From NCBI GenBank assembly GCA_902517535.1, contig CABYCK010000004.1, positions 1-64,000 on the forward strand: 64,000 bases of DNA, read 5' to 3'. Below, in pieces: positions 1 to 9,957 of this stretch. The number at the start of each line of letters is the position of its first letter. Within the stretch, counting starts at the first letter, position 1. A program made the position numbers and the translations under genes. Below the pieces are notes generated by a model. The model was given only the letters and a program-made list of their open reading frames with translations, did no database searches and was not told the origin of the DNA. The DNA is from an uncultured Pelagibacteraceae bacterium (GTDB lineage: Bacteria; Pseudomonadota; Alphaproteobacteria; Pelagibacterales; Pelagibacteraceae).

Positions 1-510
1 TGATAAAATATTAATATCGTTTTTAGTTAAGCAACTGTAATTTCCAAAATTAATTTTTTGACCTGTAAAAATAACAGTAATAAGCTTATGAATTTTGTAA
101 AAAGTCTGAAAAATTGGGCCCTCAGATCTTTTAATTCTTTTTGCTACTACTGACAAATTTGGGCTCTCAGTTATTTTTTTTATCAAACTTTTAATTTCTA
201 TAGGTCTGTCTTCACCATCGCTATCCATCAAAATAACATAATCAAAATTCTCATTAGAGTTGATATACCTAATACCAAAAGCATTACATCTAGCGTGTCC
301 TCTATTTTCTCTCATATTAATGATTTTTAAAGAAAAAAAATTTTTTGGTTTTTCAATTTTTGGACTCATTACTTTTGATGAGTCGTTAATAATAATACAT
401 TTAAACTCATAGCCATTTATGCCTTCGATAATTGAATTAATTTCTCTCAAAAGTTTTAAGAGGGACTCCCAATCATTATAAACAGGCATTAAGAAAATAA
501 CTTTTTTCAT
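1..510 (-). CDS. Glycosyltransferase family 2, partial (runs off window start)
   Basis: Reverse strand reads MKKVIFLMPVYNDWESLLKLLREINSIIEGINGYEFKCIIINDSSKVMSP..., a GT2 N-terminus. ATG at 510 overlaps the stop of the next gene. The product continues beyond base 1. Confidence 0.8.
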   Translation of the reverse strand, partial: MKKVIFLMPVYNDWESLLKLLREINSIIEGINGYEFKCIIINDSSKVMSPKIEKPKNFFSLKIINMRENRGHARCNAFGIRYINSNENFDYVILMDSDGEDRPIEIKSLIKKITESPNLSVVAKRIKRSEGPIFQTFYKIHKLITVIFTGQKINFGNYSCLTKNDINILS

Positions 511-1880
511 TTTATTCCAATCATACAATATCCCACTGGTTTTATAGTGCCAAAAACTCCAGGACATATCTTTTTCAATATTTTTGGATTTCCGGTATAA
601 ATCACTCCACCAGAAATATCTAATTTAGATTTGTCGTTCTTTAATCTCTTCATCCATTTTGGTCTAGAACTAAGATGATAAGATAAATTACCTGCATACC
701 ATTCGTCTCCTATCACTAATTTAATTTCGTTTCTAAAATTTTGGTTCCATTTATTTTCTACTAATCTTGATATTTCTTTTCCCGGATATGCGGTTCTTTT
801 GCCGTCATTTAAAATTGAAATACCAGAATAAGCTAAAGGAGATAAAATAAACAAAAAAAAGAAAATTGTTAAAAATTTTTCAAAGTTTTTTGTAATGACT
901 TTTTCTTTTAAAACTTGAATAAAAAATACTCCAAGAAATAAGTAAAACGGTGTCATCCACATAGTTCTAATCCTAGCACCCATAAATATTGATGTAATAA
1001 GAATAAGAAAGATAGGAACTAAAACTATAAATGTTAGAAATATTATTTTTTCATTTTTTAAATTAAAATTAAATTGAAATTTTTTGACTAGAAAAAATAT
1101 CATTAATAAAAACGGAGTCAGTAACAATAATTGTTTTCCAAAAAAAATTAATGGAAAAATTAAATGATCTTTCAAATTTCCTATTCCTCCAGTCCTCTCA
1201 AAAGCATATGTGAATGTTGAATAATCATTTTTAACTAACCACAATATATGTGGTGACAAAATTATCAAAACTACTAGTCCAGCAATAAAACAATTTTTAG
1301 ATTTAATTTTTTTTCTTTTAAATATCAAATATAAAAAAAGAATCTCTATTGTAATCACTAAATAGATAAATAAATATTTTGATAAAATGCCTAGACCAAT
1401 AAATAAACCTAAAAGTAAATAATCCTTCGTTCTATCTTGTTGAATACATTTCCAAGTAAAATAAACACTTAAAGCCCAAAAAGGTAGTTGACAAACATTT
1501 ACGTTAAATTCAGGAGTAGTAAAATTATAAAAAAAGATACCTTCTAAAAGTAAAACTGTTATTAGTGCAAGATTTCCATTTTGAAAAAATTCTTTAGAAA
1601 ATTTAAAAACATAAGTAAAAGCAATTATAACAAATATTTGACTTGTCAAATAGTATGCCCAATCTTGATTTCCAAAAAATTGGTAAACAGTTTCAACTAT
1701 AAAAGCACTCAGAGGTGGATGCTTGTCGAAACCCCAGTCTAAACTTCTTCCCCATGCTAATGCTTCAATTGTATCCAAAGGTAGATTTACATTAACAATG
1801 CTTGGAACGAGTGTCCAAACCACTAAATGAAATAATAAAAATATTAAAAAAACGTTATTTATATTTTTTTTTTTAAACAT
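507..1880 (-). CDS. ArnT/PMT-like membrane glycosyltransferase (GT-C fold)
   Basis: 457-aa polytopic ORF; N-terminal LDTIEALAWGRSLDWGFDKHPPLSAFI resembles the dolichyl-phosphate mannosyltransferase/ArnT family. Confidence 0.75.
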   Translation of the reverse strand: MFKKKNINNVFLIFLLFHLVVWTLVPSIVNVNLPLDTIEALAWGRSLDWGFDKHPPLSAFIVETVYQFFGNQDWAYYLTSQIFVIIAFTYVFKFSKEFFQNGNLALITVLLLEGIFFYNFTTPEFNVNVCQLPFWALSVYFTWKCIQQDRTKDYLLLGLFIGLGILSKYLFIYLVITIEILFLYLIFKRKKIKSKNCFIAGLVVLIILSPHILWLVKNDYSTFTYAFERTGGIGNLKDHLIFPLIFFGKQLLLLTPFLLMIFFLVKKFQFNFNLKNEKIIFLTFIVLVPIFLILITSIFMGARIRTMWMTPFYLFLGVFFIQVLKEKVITKNFEKFLTIFFFLFILSPLAYSGISILNDGKRTAYPGKEISRLVENKWNQNFRNEIKLVIGDEWYAGNLSYHLSSRPKWMKRLKNDKSKLDISGGVIYTGNPKILKKICPGVFGTIKPVGYCMIGIK

Positions 1881-1952
1881 TTGTGCAAATTAATACAATT
1901 TTTAAGGTATTGACACGAATAAATTCAAACATATACTCCCTCGAATTCTAAC

Positions 1953-2378
1953 ATGCTTAAGAAAAAAACAATTAAGAAAAAATATATACCTAATTCCAAA
2001 GAAAAATATATGTGTGCAAAGCACAAAAAATTTTTCAACGACGAATTAATTAAATGGAAAAAAGATATCATAAAAGCTAATAATTTGGGAAATCTTTTGA
2101 ATTCATCAGATGATAATGTTTCTTCGGCTGATATTGTTGATCAAGCATCTTCTTACACAGATAAATCTGTTGAAATGAAAGCTTTAAATAGAAGTAGGAA
2201 ATTAATTTCAAAAATAAATTCGGCTTTACAAAGACTTAAAGATGGGACTTACGGATTTTGTGAAGAAACAGGTGAACCAATTGGTATTAAAAGATTGATG
2301 GCTAGACCTGTGGCTACTCTTTCAATAGAAGCTCAGGAAAAACATGAGAGAGATGAAAAAATTTTTGTCGAAGATTAA
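1953..2378 (+). CDS. dksA: DksA/TraR family RNA polymerase-binding protein
   Basis: DksA-like C-terminus ALQRLKDGTYGFCEETGEPIGIKRLMARPVATLSIEAQEKHER. Confidence 0.9.
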   Translation: MLKKKTIKKKYIPNSKEKYMCAKHKKFFNDELIKWKKDIIKANNLGNLLNSSDDNVSSADIVDQASSYTDKSVEMKALNRSRKLISKINSALQRLKDGTYGFCEETGEPIGIKRLMARPVATLSIEAQEKHERDEKIFVED

Positions 2379-3001
2379 GGTTTAGGAATAATATCTCCTT
2401 TATCCAGTATATCATATCCTTCTTGAACTGCTTTTCTGCTGGAAATTTCTTCATACCATCTTGTTAAGCTTTTAAATTTTTTTAAACCAATATCATGCCA
2501 TTCATGCCTAGCTATCCAAGGAAATGTGGCTATATCTGCAATTGTATAATTTTTACCAGCTAAGTATTTTGACACTGATAGTCTTTCATCTAGATCTTTA
2601 TAAATTTGTGTAGCAATTTTAAAATATCTATTTTCACCAAATTTACTTTTACCAGTATTATAGTGATGAAATTGGTGGTGTTGTCCTAACATCGGACCAA
2701 TGTATGCCATCTGTCCCATTAGCCATTGATTAATTGTAGTTCTCTCGTCCTTATCATAAAACATTTCACTCTTTTCTCCAAGATACATTAAAATTGCTCC
2801 GGACTCAAAAAGACTTAAATTTTCATCGTGATCAATAATAACAGGTATCTTTTTAAAAGGACTCAGCTTTTTAAATTCTGGTTTAAATTGTTCATCTTTA
2901 TATAAATTTACTTTTGTAACTTTGTAGTCAAACTTAATTTCTTCTAACATGATTGATATTTTTTTACCGTTAGGCGTATCAGCGGTTAAAAGCTCAATCA
3001 T
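2375..3001 (-). CDS. Glutathione S-transferase family protein
   Basis: Thioredoxin-fold N-terminus (IELLTADTPNGKKISIMLEE) and GST C-terminal motif YTIADIATFPWI. Confidence 0.9.
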   Translation of the reverse strand: MIELLTADTPNGKKISIMLEEIKFDYKVTKVNLYKDEQFKPEFKKLSPFKKIPVIIDHDENLSLFESGAILMYLGEKSEMFYDKDERTTINQWLMGQMAYIGPMLGQHHQFHHYNTGKSKFGENRYFKIATQIYKDLDERLSVSKYLAGKNYTIADIATFPWIARHEWHDIGLKKFKSLTRWYEEISSRKAVQEGYDILDKGDIIPKP

Positions 3002-4011
3002 TTTTTTCCAAGTCTGCTCTGAATACTTTTTGAAGAAGTTGTAAATTCAAATTTATATTTTTCATTGGGTCGTGATCTTTTAAAACACTCTACTGAGGCT
3101 AAAGCAACTTCATGAAATCCTGATAATATTAATTTTAATTTACCAGGATATGAACAAATATCTCCTACTGCAAATATACCTTTTTTATTTGTTTCAAAAT
3201 TTTCAGCATTTACTTGAATAGTTTTTTTATTCATATTAAGCCCCCATTCGGCAATAGGACCGAGTTTCATTACTAATCCAAAAAAACTTAATATTACATC
3301 TGTACTTATTTTTTCAGTTTTACCATCTTCAAATTTTATTGTTATAGATTTGATGGCTTTTTCTCCCTCAATAGAGTCTAATTGACATGGTGTTTTTATG
3401 AAAATTTTTCCTTCTTTTTCCAATTTCTTTATTTCAGATAGAGTATGAGGTGCACCTCTAAATTCATTTCTTCTATGTATTAGATTTATTTTAGAGAATT
3501 TAGATAATTCAAGAGCCCAGTCTAGTGCTGAGTCCCCTCCACCGAAAATTGATATATTTTTATTTTTAAATTGTTCTTTATTTTTTACTGAATAAAAAAT
3601 AGATTTACCCTCAAATTTATCAGTGTCTTTTAATGATAATTTTCTAGGTTCAAAAGAACCGACGCCTCCAGCAATAATTATATTGGGCGCAATAAACTTG
3701 TTATTATTATTTGTTTTTACAAACCAGTGATTTTTTTCTTGATTAACTTCGTCTACTCTTTCATTTAAAAAAAACTCAGTTTTAAAAGGTCTAATTTGTT
3801 CTGATAGTTTTTTTGTTAATTCTTCTCCTGTACATTCTGGAACTGCTGGAATATCATAGATTGGTTTATCGGGATAAAGTTCTATACATTGACCGCCGAC
3901 TTTATCTAAATTATCAATTACCACAGCCGTTAAACCTTTAATTCCAAGTTGATGCACAGCAAATAATCCTACTGGTCCTGCTCCAATAATAATTACATCT
4001 TTTTTTATCAT
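2998..4011 (-). CDS. Ferredoxin-NADP+ reductase / thioredoxin reductase-like flavoprotein
   Basis: FAD motif DVIIIGAGPVGLFAVHQLG, NADPH motif ISIFGGGDSALDWALEL, GIFAVGDICSYPGKLKLILSGFHEVALA. Confidence 0.85.
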   Translation of the reverse strand: MIKKDVIIIGAGPVGLFAVHQLGIKGLTAVVIDNLDKVGGQCIELYPDKPIYDIPAVPECTGEELTKKLSEQIRPFKTEFFLNERVDEVNQEKNHWFVKTNNNNKFIAPNIIIAGGVGSFEPRKLSLKDTDKFEGKSIFYSVKNKEQFKNKNISIFGGGDSALDWALELSKFSKINLIHRRNEFRGAPHTLSEIKKLEKEGKIFIKTPCQLDSIEGEKAIKSITIKFEDGKTEKISTDVILSFFGLVMKLGPIAEWGLNMNKKTIQVNAENFETNKKGIFAVGDICSYPGKLKLILSGFHEVALASVECFKRSRPNEKYKFEFTTSSKSIQSRLGKK

Positions 4012-4331
4012 TAAGATTGCTTTTCTGGAGTTGTAACTTTAAGTCCGTCTAATTCATCGCTAACTATAAGTTGACAACTTAGCCTGCTGTTTTTTTTAGG
4101 GTCAAAAGCCATATCAATCATATCAATTTCTCCTTCTTCTGCTTTAGGGAGTTTATCTAACCATTTTTCTTCGACATAAACATGGCAAGTTGCGCAAGCC
4201 ATTGATCCACCACAATCGGCTTCAATTCCTGGTATGTCATTCTGAATTGCTCCTTCCATTACAGAAAGACCGTTTTCAATTTCAATAGTTTTAGAGTTTC
4301 CAAGTTGATCAGTGTAAGTAATTTTAGCCAT
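4011..4331 (-). CDS. 2Fe-2S ferredoxin
   Basis: 106 aa with the adrenodoxin-type cluster motif CGGSMACATCHVYV and distal SRLSCQ. Confidence 0.92.
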   Translation of the reverse strand: MAKITYTDQLGNSKTIEIENGLSVMEGAIQNDIPGIEADCGGSMACATCHVYVEEKWLDKLPKAEEGEIDMIDMAFDPKKNSRLSCQLIVSDELDGLKVTTPEKQS

Positions 4332-4355
4332 TGAACTAAATATAAGTATAAAAAG

Positions 4356-4394
4356 AAAAAGGGCAAGTATGCAAAAACATACTCGCCCTTTTTT
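4356..4394 (-). terminator. Rho-independent terminator for proteorhodopsin
   Basis: Inverted repeat AAAAAGGGCAAGTATG-CAAAAA-CATACTCGCCCTTTTT (one A/C mismatch), just downstream of the proteorhodopsin stop and before the ferredoxin start. Confidence 0.8.
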
Positions 4395-4408
4395 AAGTTA
4401 ATTGTCTA

Positions 4409-5179
4409 TTATCTAGAAGATAATCTTGTATTTTGCATTGCTGCTGCCCAAATAACTAGACCGAATGCGATCTTGTTAATGAAGTCAGCTAAGTTATAAA
4501 TTATATTCAATGCATTTGCATCTACGCCACCAGTTAGGTAACCAAAAATATATCCTAAAGGATATATTGCCCAACCAATAGTTACGATTATTCTCATAGC
4601 GCTGAACGCTGTGCTCATAGCTCTGTTACCAGCTTTTGCAGCCATAGTTCCAGCTTCACCTGAGAATATTTCAAACAAGATGTAGATCCATCCAGCCATT
4701 CCGATTACGAAACCTACAAATGGTTGAATGTAGCCAGCTTCACCTAAGTATCCACCGATTAACATTACTAATGAACCAATTAATAGTTTCCAGAATATAG
4801 AACTTGGCACTTTTCTTACTGCTGCCAAGATTAGATAGAATTCTACCATTTGAAGTGGAACAGTGATTAACCAATCAATATATCTGTATACTGTTGGTGT
4901 ATCTCCTGTAGTCACCCAAACTTCTCTCATGTACATATAATGAATGAACGCAACACCAGTAACTAGTCCAGCTACTGAAATTGATGTTCTCCATGATGCA
5001 GCTACTGTTCCTCTTTCAGCGAAAAAGAACACAGTTGTTGCAATCATACCCATTGATACAAGCCAAAAAGATATTCCTACGAAATCTCCTGTCTCAAGCA
5101 ATGGAGTCGCTGCGTTAGCTGAACCAGTAATACCCAAAAAGGCAACTGTTGCTAAAGCAAATAGACTTAATTTTCTCAT
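4409..5179 (-). CDS. Proteorhodopsin, blue-type (Gln at the spectral-tuning site)
   Basis: Seven-TM rhodopsin with RYIDWLITVPLQMVEFYLIL (Asp acceptor, Gln tuning site, Glu donor), the retinal Lys in LADFINKIAFGLVIW, and a signal peptide. Confidence 0.97.
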   Translation of the reverse strand: MRKLSLFALATVAFLGITGSANAATPLLETGDFVGISFWLVSMGMIATTVFFFAERGTVAASWRTSISVAGLVTGVAFIHYMYMREVWVTTGDTPTVYRYIDWLITVPLQMVEFYLILAAVRKVPSSIFWKLLIGSLVMLIGGYLGEAGYIQPFVGFVIGMAGWIYILFEIFSGEAGTMAAKAGNRAMSTAFSAMRIIVTIGWAIYPLGYIFGYLTGGVDANALNIIYNLADFINKIAFGLVIWAAAMQNTRLSSR

Positions 5180-5210
5180 GAAAACCTCCCTCGTTAGTTA
5201 GTTTTCTTTT

Positions 5211-5226
5211 AGTTTATATATAAACT
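5211..5226. promoter_or_regulatory. 16-bp perfect palindrome AGTTTATATATAAACT in the proteorhodopsin upstream region
   Basis: Exact palindrome about 30 bp upstream of the proteorhodopsin start. It contains a TATATA -10-like core; TTAGCT lies 17 nt further upstream on the minus strand. A strong SD (GGGAGG) precedes the ATG. Confidence 0.4.
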
Positions 5227-5404
5227 ACCCGGACAAATAAGCTAATTGCTTACTACCGAATAACTTGGCGGAACCATAGTAAATATTGCTGTTACAGTGA
5301 AGTGTTTTTTTACTTAAAAAACGTTGTTTTTATTGGATTTTCTATTTTTTTTTGGGGATATTTATGAAATACTCCTAAAAATTTAACTTTTTTGGGAGAG
5401 TGAT

Positions 5405-7303
5405 TTGAGTCGAAAATATAAGGAAATTTACGATAATTCTATAAATAACAGAGAGCAATTTTGGCAAAATATCTCGAAAGACATATTTTGGTACAAAAAA
5501 CCTACCAAAATACTTAATTCTAGTAATCCACCTTTTTATAAGTGGTTTGAAGATGGAGTAACTAACACATGTTACAACGCTTTGGATCATCACATTGACA
5601 AGGGTAGAGGTGAAAAATTAGCAATAATTTATGACAGCCCTATTACTGGTGTTTCAAAAAAAATTTCCTATAAAGATTTAAGGGACAAGGTAGCCCTATT
5701 TGCAGGAGCTTTAAAAAAACAAGATATAAAAAAAGGCGATAGAGTAATTATTTACATGCCAATGATTCCAGAGGCAGTTATTGCTATGTTGGCTTGTGGT
5801 AGAATTGGAGCAGTACACTCTGTTGTGTTTGGCGGTTTCGCTGCAAACGAACTAGCAAGTAGAATTGATGACTCAAAAGCAAAATTAATAGTTACAGCTT
5901 CTTGCGGTTACGAGCCTGGAAGAACAGTGCATTACAAACCTTTAGTAAACAAAGCGCTCGAACTTGCAACTCATAAGCCAAACAAATGTATAATTTTTCA
6001 AAGAGAAAAAGACAAAGCAGAATTAAATCCTTCTATAGATATTACTTGGGAAGAAGCACACAAAGGTGTTCAGCCAGCTGAATGTGAAAAAATGAATGCT
6101 AATGATTACGCTTATATACTTTATACTTCTGGAACTACTGGATTACCTAAAGGAATAGTAAGAGATATCGGAGGACATATTGTGGCATTAAAATGGACAA
6201 TGAAAAATATTTATAATATTGACCAAGATGACGTTTGGTGGTCCGCAAGTGATATTGGGTGGATAGTAGGTCATTCTTATATTGTTTATGCTCCTCTATT
6301 TTATGGATGTACAACTGTTTTATTCGAGGGAAAACCTGTGGGTACTCCTGATGCTGGAGTTTTTTGGAGAGTTATTTCAGAACATAAAGTTAAATCTTTA
6401 TTCACTGCTCCTACTGCCATAAGAGCTATTAAAAAAGAAGATCCTAATGGAGACTATTTTAAAAAATATGACTTAAGTAAATTTGAAAAACTTTTTCTAG
6501 CTGGTGAAAGGGCAGATCCAGATACGATAAAATGGTTTGAAAAACTATCAGGTTCTCCAGTAATTGATCATTGGTGGCAAACTGAAACGAGTTGGGCAAT
6601 CACATCAGACTGTACAGGAATAGAATCTTTTCCAGTGAAATATGGTTCAGCCTTCAAACCAGTCCCTGGTTACGATTTAAAAGTATTAAATTCAGAAGGT
6701 AAAGAAGTTGGTCCAGGTAAAATGGGAGATATAGTTGTAAAACTTCCTCTTCCCCCTGGAACTTTTCCAACTCTTTGGGGGGCCGACAAAAGATATAAAG
6801 AAAATTATATGTCAACATATCCTGGCTATTATTTAACCTACGATGCAGGTCATATTGATGAAGATGGATATGTTTGGATAATGTCTAGAACTGATGACAT
6901 AATTAATGTTGCTGGGCACAGACTTTCTACTGGAGCTATTGAAGAAGTTTTAGCTGAACACAAAGATGTTGCAGAATGTGCTGTTCTTGGCATTGCAGAT
7001 AAATTAAAAGGTCAATTACCTATTGGACTACTAGCTTTAAAAGCAGGAGTAACAAAAGATAAAAAAGTAATAATTTCTGAATGTGTAAAAATGGTTAGAG
7101 ATAAAGTGGGTCCAGTTGCTGCTTTTAAAATTGCAATAGTAGTTAAGAGACTTCCAAAAACAAGATCAGGAAAAATATTAAGAGGAACTGTGAGAAAAAT
7201 TGCTGACAATGAGCCTTATAAAATGCCTGCTACAATTGATGATCCCGCTATTTTAGATGAAATTAAATCTGACTTAATTGAAAATAAGATATTAAAAGCT
7301 TAA
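5405..7303 (+). CDS. prpE: Propionyl-CoA synthetase (acyl-CoA synthetase), TTG start
   Basis: AMP-binding motif YILYTSGTTGLPKGIVRD and C-terminal PKTRSGKILRGTVRKIAD; overall PrpE-like. Confidence 0.85.
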   Translation: MSRKYKEIYDNSINNREQFWQNISKDIFWYKKPTKILNSSNPPFYKWFEDGVTNTCYNALDHHIDKGRGEKLAIIYDSPITGVSKKISYKDLRDKVALFAGALKKQDIKKGDRVIIYMPMIPEAVIAMLACGRIGAVHSVVFGGFAANELASRIDDSKAKLIVTASCGYEPGRTVHYKPLVNKALELATHKPNKCIIFQREKDKAELNPSIDITWEEAHKGVQPAECEKMNANDYAYILYTSGTTGLPKGIVRDIGGHIVALKWTMKNIYNIDQDDVWWSASDIGWIVGHSYIVYAPLFYGCTTVLFEGKPVGTPDAGVFWRVISEHKVKSLFTAPTAIRAIKKEDPNGDYFKKYDLSKFEKLFLAGERADPDTIKWFEKLSGSPVIDHWWQTETSWAITSDCTGIESFPVKYGSAFKPVPGYDLKVLNSEGKEVGPGKMGDIVVKLPLPPGTFPTLWGADKRYKENYMSTYPGYYLTYDAGHIDEDGYVWIMSRTDDIINVAGHRLSTGAIEEVLAEHKDVAECAVLGIADKLKGQLPIGLLALKAGVTKDKKVIISECVKMVRDKVGPVAAFKIAIVVKRLPKTRSGKILRGTVRKIADNEPYKMPATIDDPAILDEIKSDLIENKILKA

Positions 7304-8605
7304 AGGTCTGCCTTGAGCTTTAGAAACAATCTTTCCGTCAGACATTACTATATTTCCATTAACTATAGTAACAACAGGAAACCCTTTTACTTTATAATTA
7401 TTGAATGGAGTCCAACCACATTTACTTGCAATCATCTCATCTTTTATAATTTGCTCTTTATTCATATCCACTATGGTTAAATCAGCATCAAAGTTTTCTT
7501 TTATGTAGCCCTTGTCTTTAATTCCAAATATCCTACATGGATTTTCACACATCAATTTTATCAATTGTTCTAAAGAAAGTTTGTTATTATTTACATGATC
7601 TAACATTATTGGAAAAATAGTCTGCACTCCTGGCATTCCTGAAGGTGAATTAGGATATTCTTTCTGTTTATTTTCTTTAGTATGGGGGGCATGATCTGAG
7701 CCTAGAACATCTACAATATTATTTTTTATAGCTGTCCATAATCTATCGTAGTGGTCCTTTGTTCTTAAAGGAGGGTTCATTTGAGCATATGTTCCTAGTT
7801 TGTCATAGCAGTCAGGCGCATAAAGAGTTAAATGTTGGGGTGTAGTTTCAAAGGTTACATTTTTTTTGTGCATTGCTAAGAAATCTACTTCTTCTTTGGT
7901 CGTCACATGTAATACATGAATCTTTTTATTATATCGTTCTGCAATTTTAACGACTCTTCGAGTTGAAGACATGGCTGTCTCGCTATTTCTCCACTCAGGA
8001 TGCGAATGGACATCCCCCTTTTTTATAAATTTTTTTCTTAAATTTAGCATTTCCTCATCTTCTGAATGAATTGAAACTACTCTATCAGCTTTTGAAATTA
8101 CTTTTTCTATGTCTTCTTCTTTATCAACTAATAAATTTCCTGTCGACGATCCCGCAAAAAGCTTAATTCCACAACATCCTTTTAAATTTTTAAGTTGGGA
8201 AAGTTGTTCTGTGTTTTCAGGTGTTGCTCCGAAATAAAAAGCATAATTACTATGCATCCTGTCCTTAGCTAATTGAAGTTTTTTTTCAAACTCTACTAAA
8301 TTTGAAGTAGGTGGATTTGTATTTGGCATTTCGAATAAAGCAGTAACTCCTCCTAAAACAGCAGCCCTACTTCCACTCTCTAAATCTTCTGCGTTTGTTG
8401 AACCTGGTTCTCGAAAATGAACTTGAGTGTCAATTATTCCCGGAAGTACTACCTTATTCGTAGCATCAAGGACCTTAGAACTGTTTAATTCAATTTTACC
8501 TATTTTCTTAATTTTGCTTCCGGATAAACCTAGATCTGTTTTAACTAAATTTCCATTTATATAGCAAGAACCATTTTTTATGATGAGACTAAAATTATCA
8601 GACAT
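7292..8605 (-). CDS. pyrC: Dihydroorotase
   Basis: Amidohydrolase motifs GIIDTQVHFREPGSTNAEDLESGS and DVLGSDHAPHT. Confidence 0.88.
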   Translation of the reverse strand: MSDNFSLIIKNGSCYINGNLVKTDLGLSGSKIKKIGKIELNSSKVLDATNKVVLPGIIDTQVHFREPGSTNAEDLESGSRAAVLGGVTALFEMPNTNPPTSNLVEFEKKLQLAKDRMHSNYAFYFGATPENTEQLSQLKNLKGCCGIKLFAGSSTGNLLVDKEEDIEKVISKADRVVSIHSEDEEMLNLRKKFIKKGDVHSHPEWRNSETAMSSTRRVVKIAERYNKKIHVLHVTTKEEVDFLAMHKKNVTFETTPQHLTLYAPDCYDKLGTYAQMNPPLRTKDHYDRLWTAIKNNIVDVLGSDHAPHTKENKQKEYPNSPSGMPGVQTIFPIMLDHVNNNKLSLEQLIKLMCENPCRIFGIKDKGYIKENFDADLTIVDMNKEQIIKDEMIASKCGWTPFNNYKVKGFPVVTIVNGNIVMSDGKIVSKAQGRPLSF

Positions 8606-8641
8606 ATTTTAAGAATTTATTATACTATATACTCTATTAAT

Positions 8642-9517
8642 ATGGAAAGAGATCAAATTATTATTTTGGAAAATAGAGGATTAATATCTATTATAGGAGA
8701 AGATGCTAGAGAATATCTTCAAAATATAATTACTAACGATATAGATAAGGTGTCCAGTTCAAGTTCAATTTTTTCAGCGCTGTTAAGTCCTCAAGGTAAA
8801 TACCTGTTTGACTTTTTTGTAATTAAAAATGATAGAGGATATTTGTTAGATTGTGACGGAAATTCTGTAAAAAGTTTAATTGATAATTTGTCTAAATATA
8901 AAATTAGATCAAAAGTAGAAATAAAAGACATATCTTCAAGTAATGTTGTTGGAATAATCCATTATGAAAATTTCAAAATGATTCAAAAAGAGCTAAACAA
9001 ACAAACGTTTACTCTTCATTTTAGGGATAGCCCGATTTTTGTCGATCCTAGAGATAGTGATTTAGGAGCTAGAATAATATCTCCTCTTGAAAAACTTTAT
9101 TTAACAATAAAGAAACTAAATTTAAAGATAGTAGAAAATAATTCTTATTTTAAAAAAGCTTTTCTTAAGGGAATACCAGTTGAAGGTTTAATGAGTTTGC
9201 AGAATCAACTATTTGGACTTGAAATAAACTTTGAAAAATTAAACGCAATTGACTTTAAAAAAGGTTGTTACGTTGGTCAAGAAAATACAGCTAGGATGAA
9301 ATTAAAAAATAAAATTAGAAGACAACTAATGTCTATTAAAACTGAAAAAAATGTAAAAATCGGTGACGAAATAAAGTATAATGATAATGTTATTGGTAAA
9401 ATTTTAATTGATAAGCCGTATCCTTTTGCACTTATAAAATTATTTGATCCAGAATTTTCTGTGTTTAAAGATAAAATGCTTAAAATAAATAATGATAATG
9501 CTGAAATAGTATCATGA
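8642..9517 (+). CDS. ygfZ: YgfZ/GcvT-domain folate-binding protein
   Basis: Signature KKGCYVGQENTARMK with GcvT-like N-terminus. Confidence 0.88.
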   Translation: MERDQIIILENRGLISIIGEDAREYLQNIITNDIDKVSSSSSIFSALLSPQGKYLFDFFVIKNDRGYLLDCDGNSVKSLIDNLSKYKIRSKVEIKDISSSNVVGIIHYENFKMIQKELNKQTFTLHFRDSPIFVDPRDSDLGARIISPLEKLYLTIKKLNLKIVENNSYFKKAFLKGIPVEGLMSLQNQLFGLEINFEKLNAIDFKKGCYVGQENTARMKLKNKIRRQLMSIKTEKNVKIGDEIKYNDNVIGKILIDKPYPFALIKLFDPEFSVFKDKMLKINNDNAEIVS

Positions 9518-9957
9518 CAACTATTAATGAAAATTTTAATTGGTCTTGTAAAAATACTTGGAATACCAGTGCGAAGAATACATTTTGGTGTTTACTAGGT
9601 TGTTCTATTGGTGATTTTGGAACCATTTTATTTTTTCAATTAACAAAAATTCCCTTTCCTGTTTTAGCAATTATGAGTCTAGCAATTATGAATGGGATTA
9701 TTACAAGTGTAATTTTAGAAACTATTATTTTATTAAGACAAAATTTTTCGCTCAAGTTAGCTTTTAAAACAGCTGTTGGGATGAGTTTAATTTCAATGGT
9801 GAGCATGGAAATTGCGATGAATGCTACTGACTATTTTCTTACAGGAGGAGCTATTTTAACTTGGTGGGTTGTGCCAATAATGTTAGCTGTTGGATTTGTT
9901 ACACCTTGGCCATATAATTACTGGAGATTAAAAAAATTCAACGAAGCTTGCCATTAA
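9514..9957 (+). CDS. DUF4396-like membrane protein
   Basis: Overlaps the ygfZ stop; hydrophobic, TSAKNTFWCLLGCSIGDFGTILFFQ...MEIAMNATDYFLTG resembles DUF4396 proteins. Confidence 0.65.
   Translation: MTTINENFNWSCKNTWNTSAKNTFWCLLGCSIGDFGTILFFQLTKIPFPVLAIMSLAIMNGIITSVILETIILLRQNFSLKLAFKTAVGMSLISMVSMEIAMNATDYFLTGGAILTWWVVPIMLAVGFVTPWPYNYWRLKKFNEACH

Noticed and set aside
4944-5201. 85-aa plus-strand ORF over the proteorhodopsin N-terminus
   Set aside because: Antisense shadow of the rhodopsin signal peptide/helix A region; no motif or RBS.
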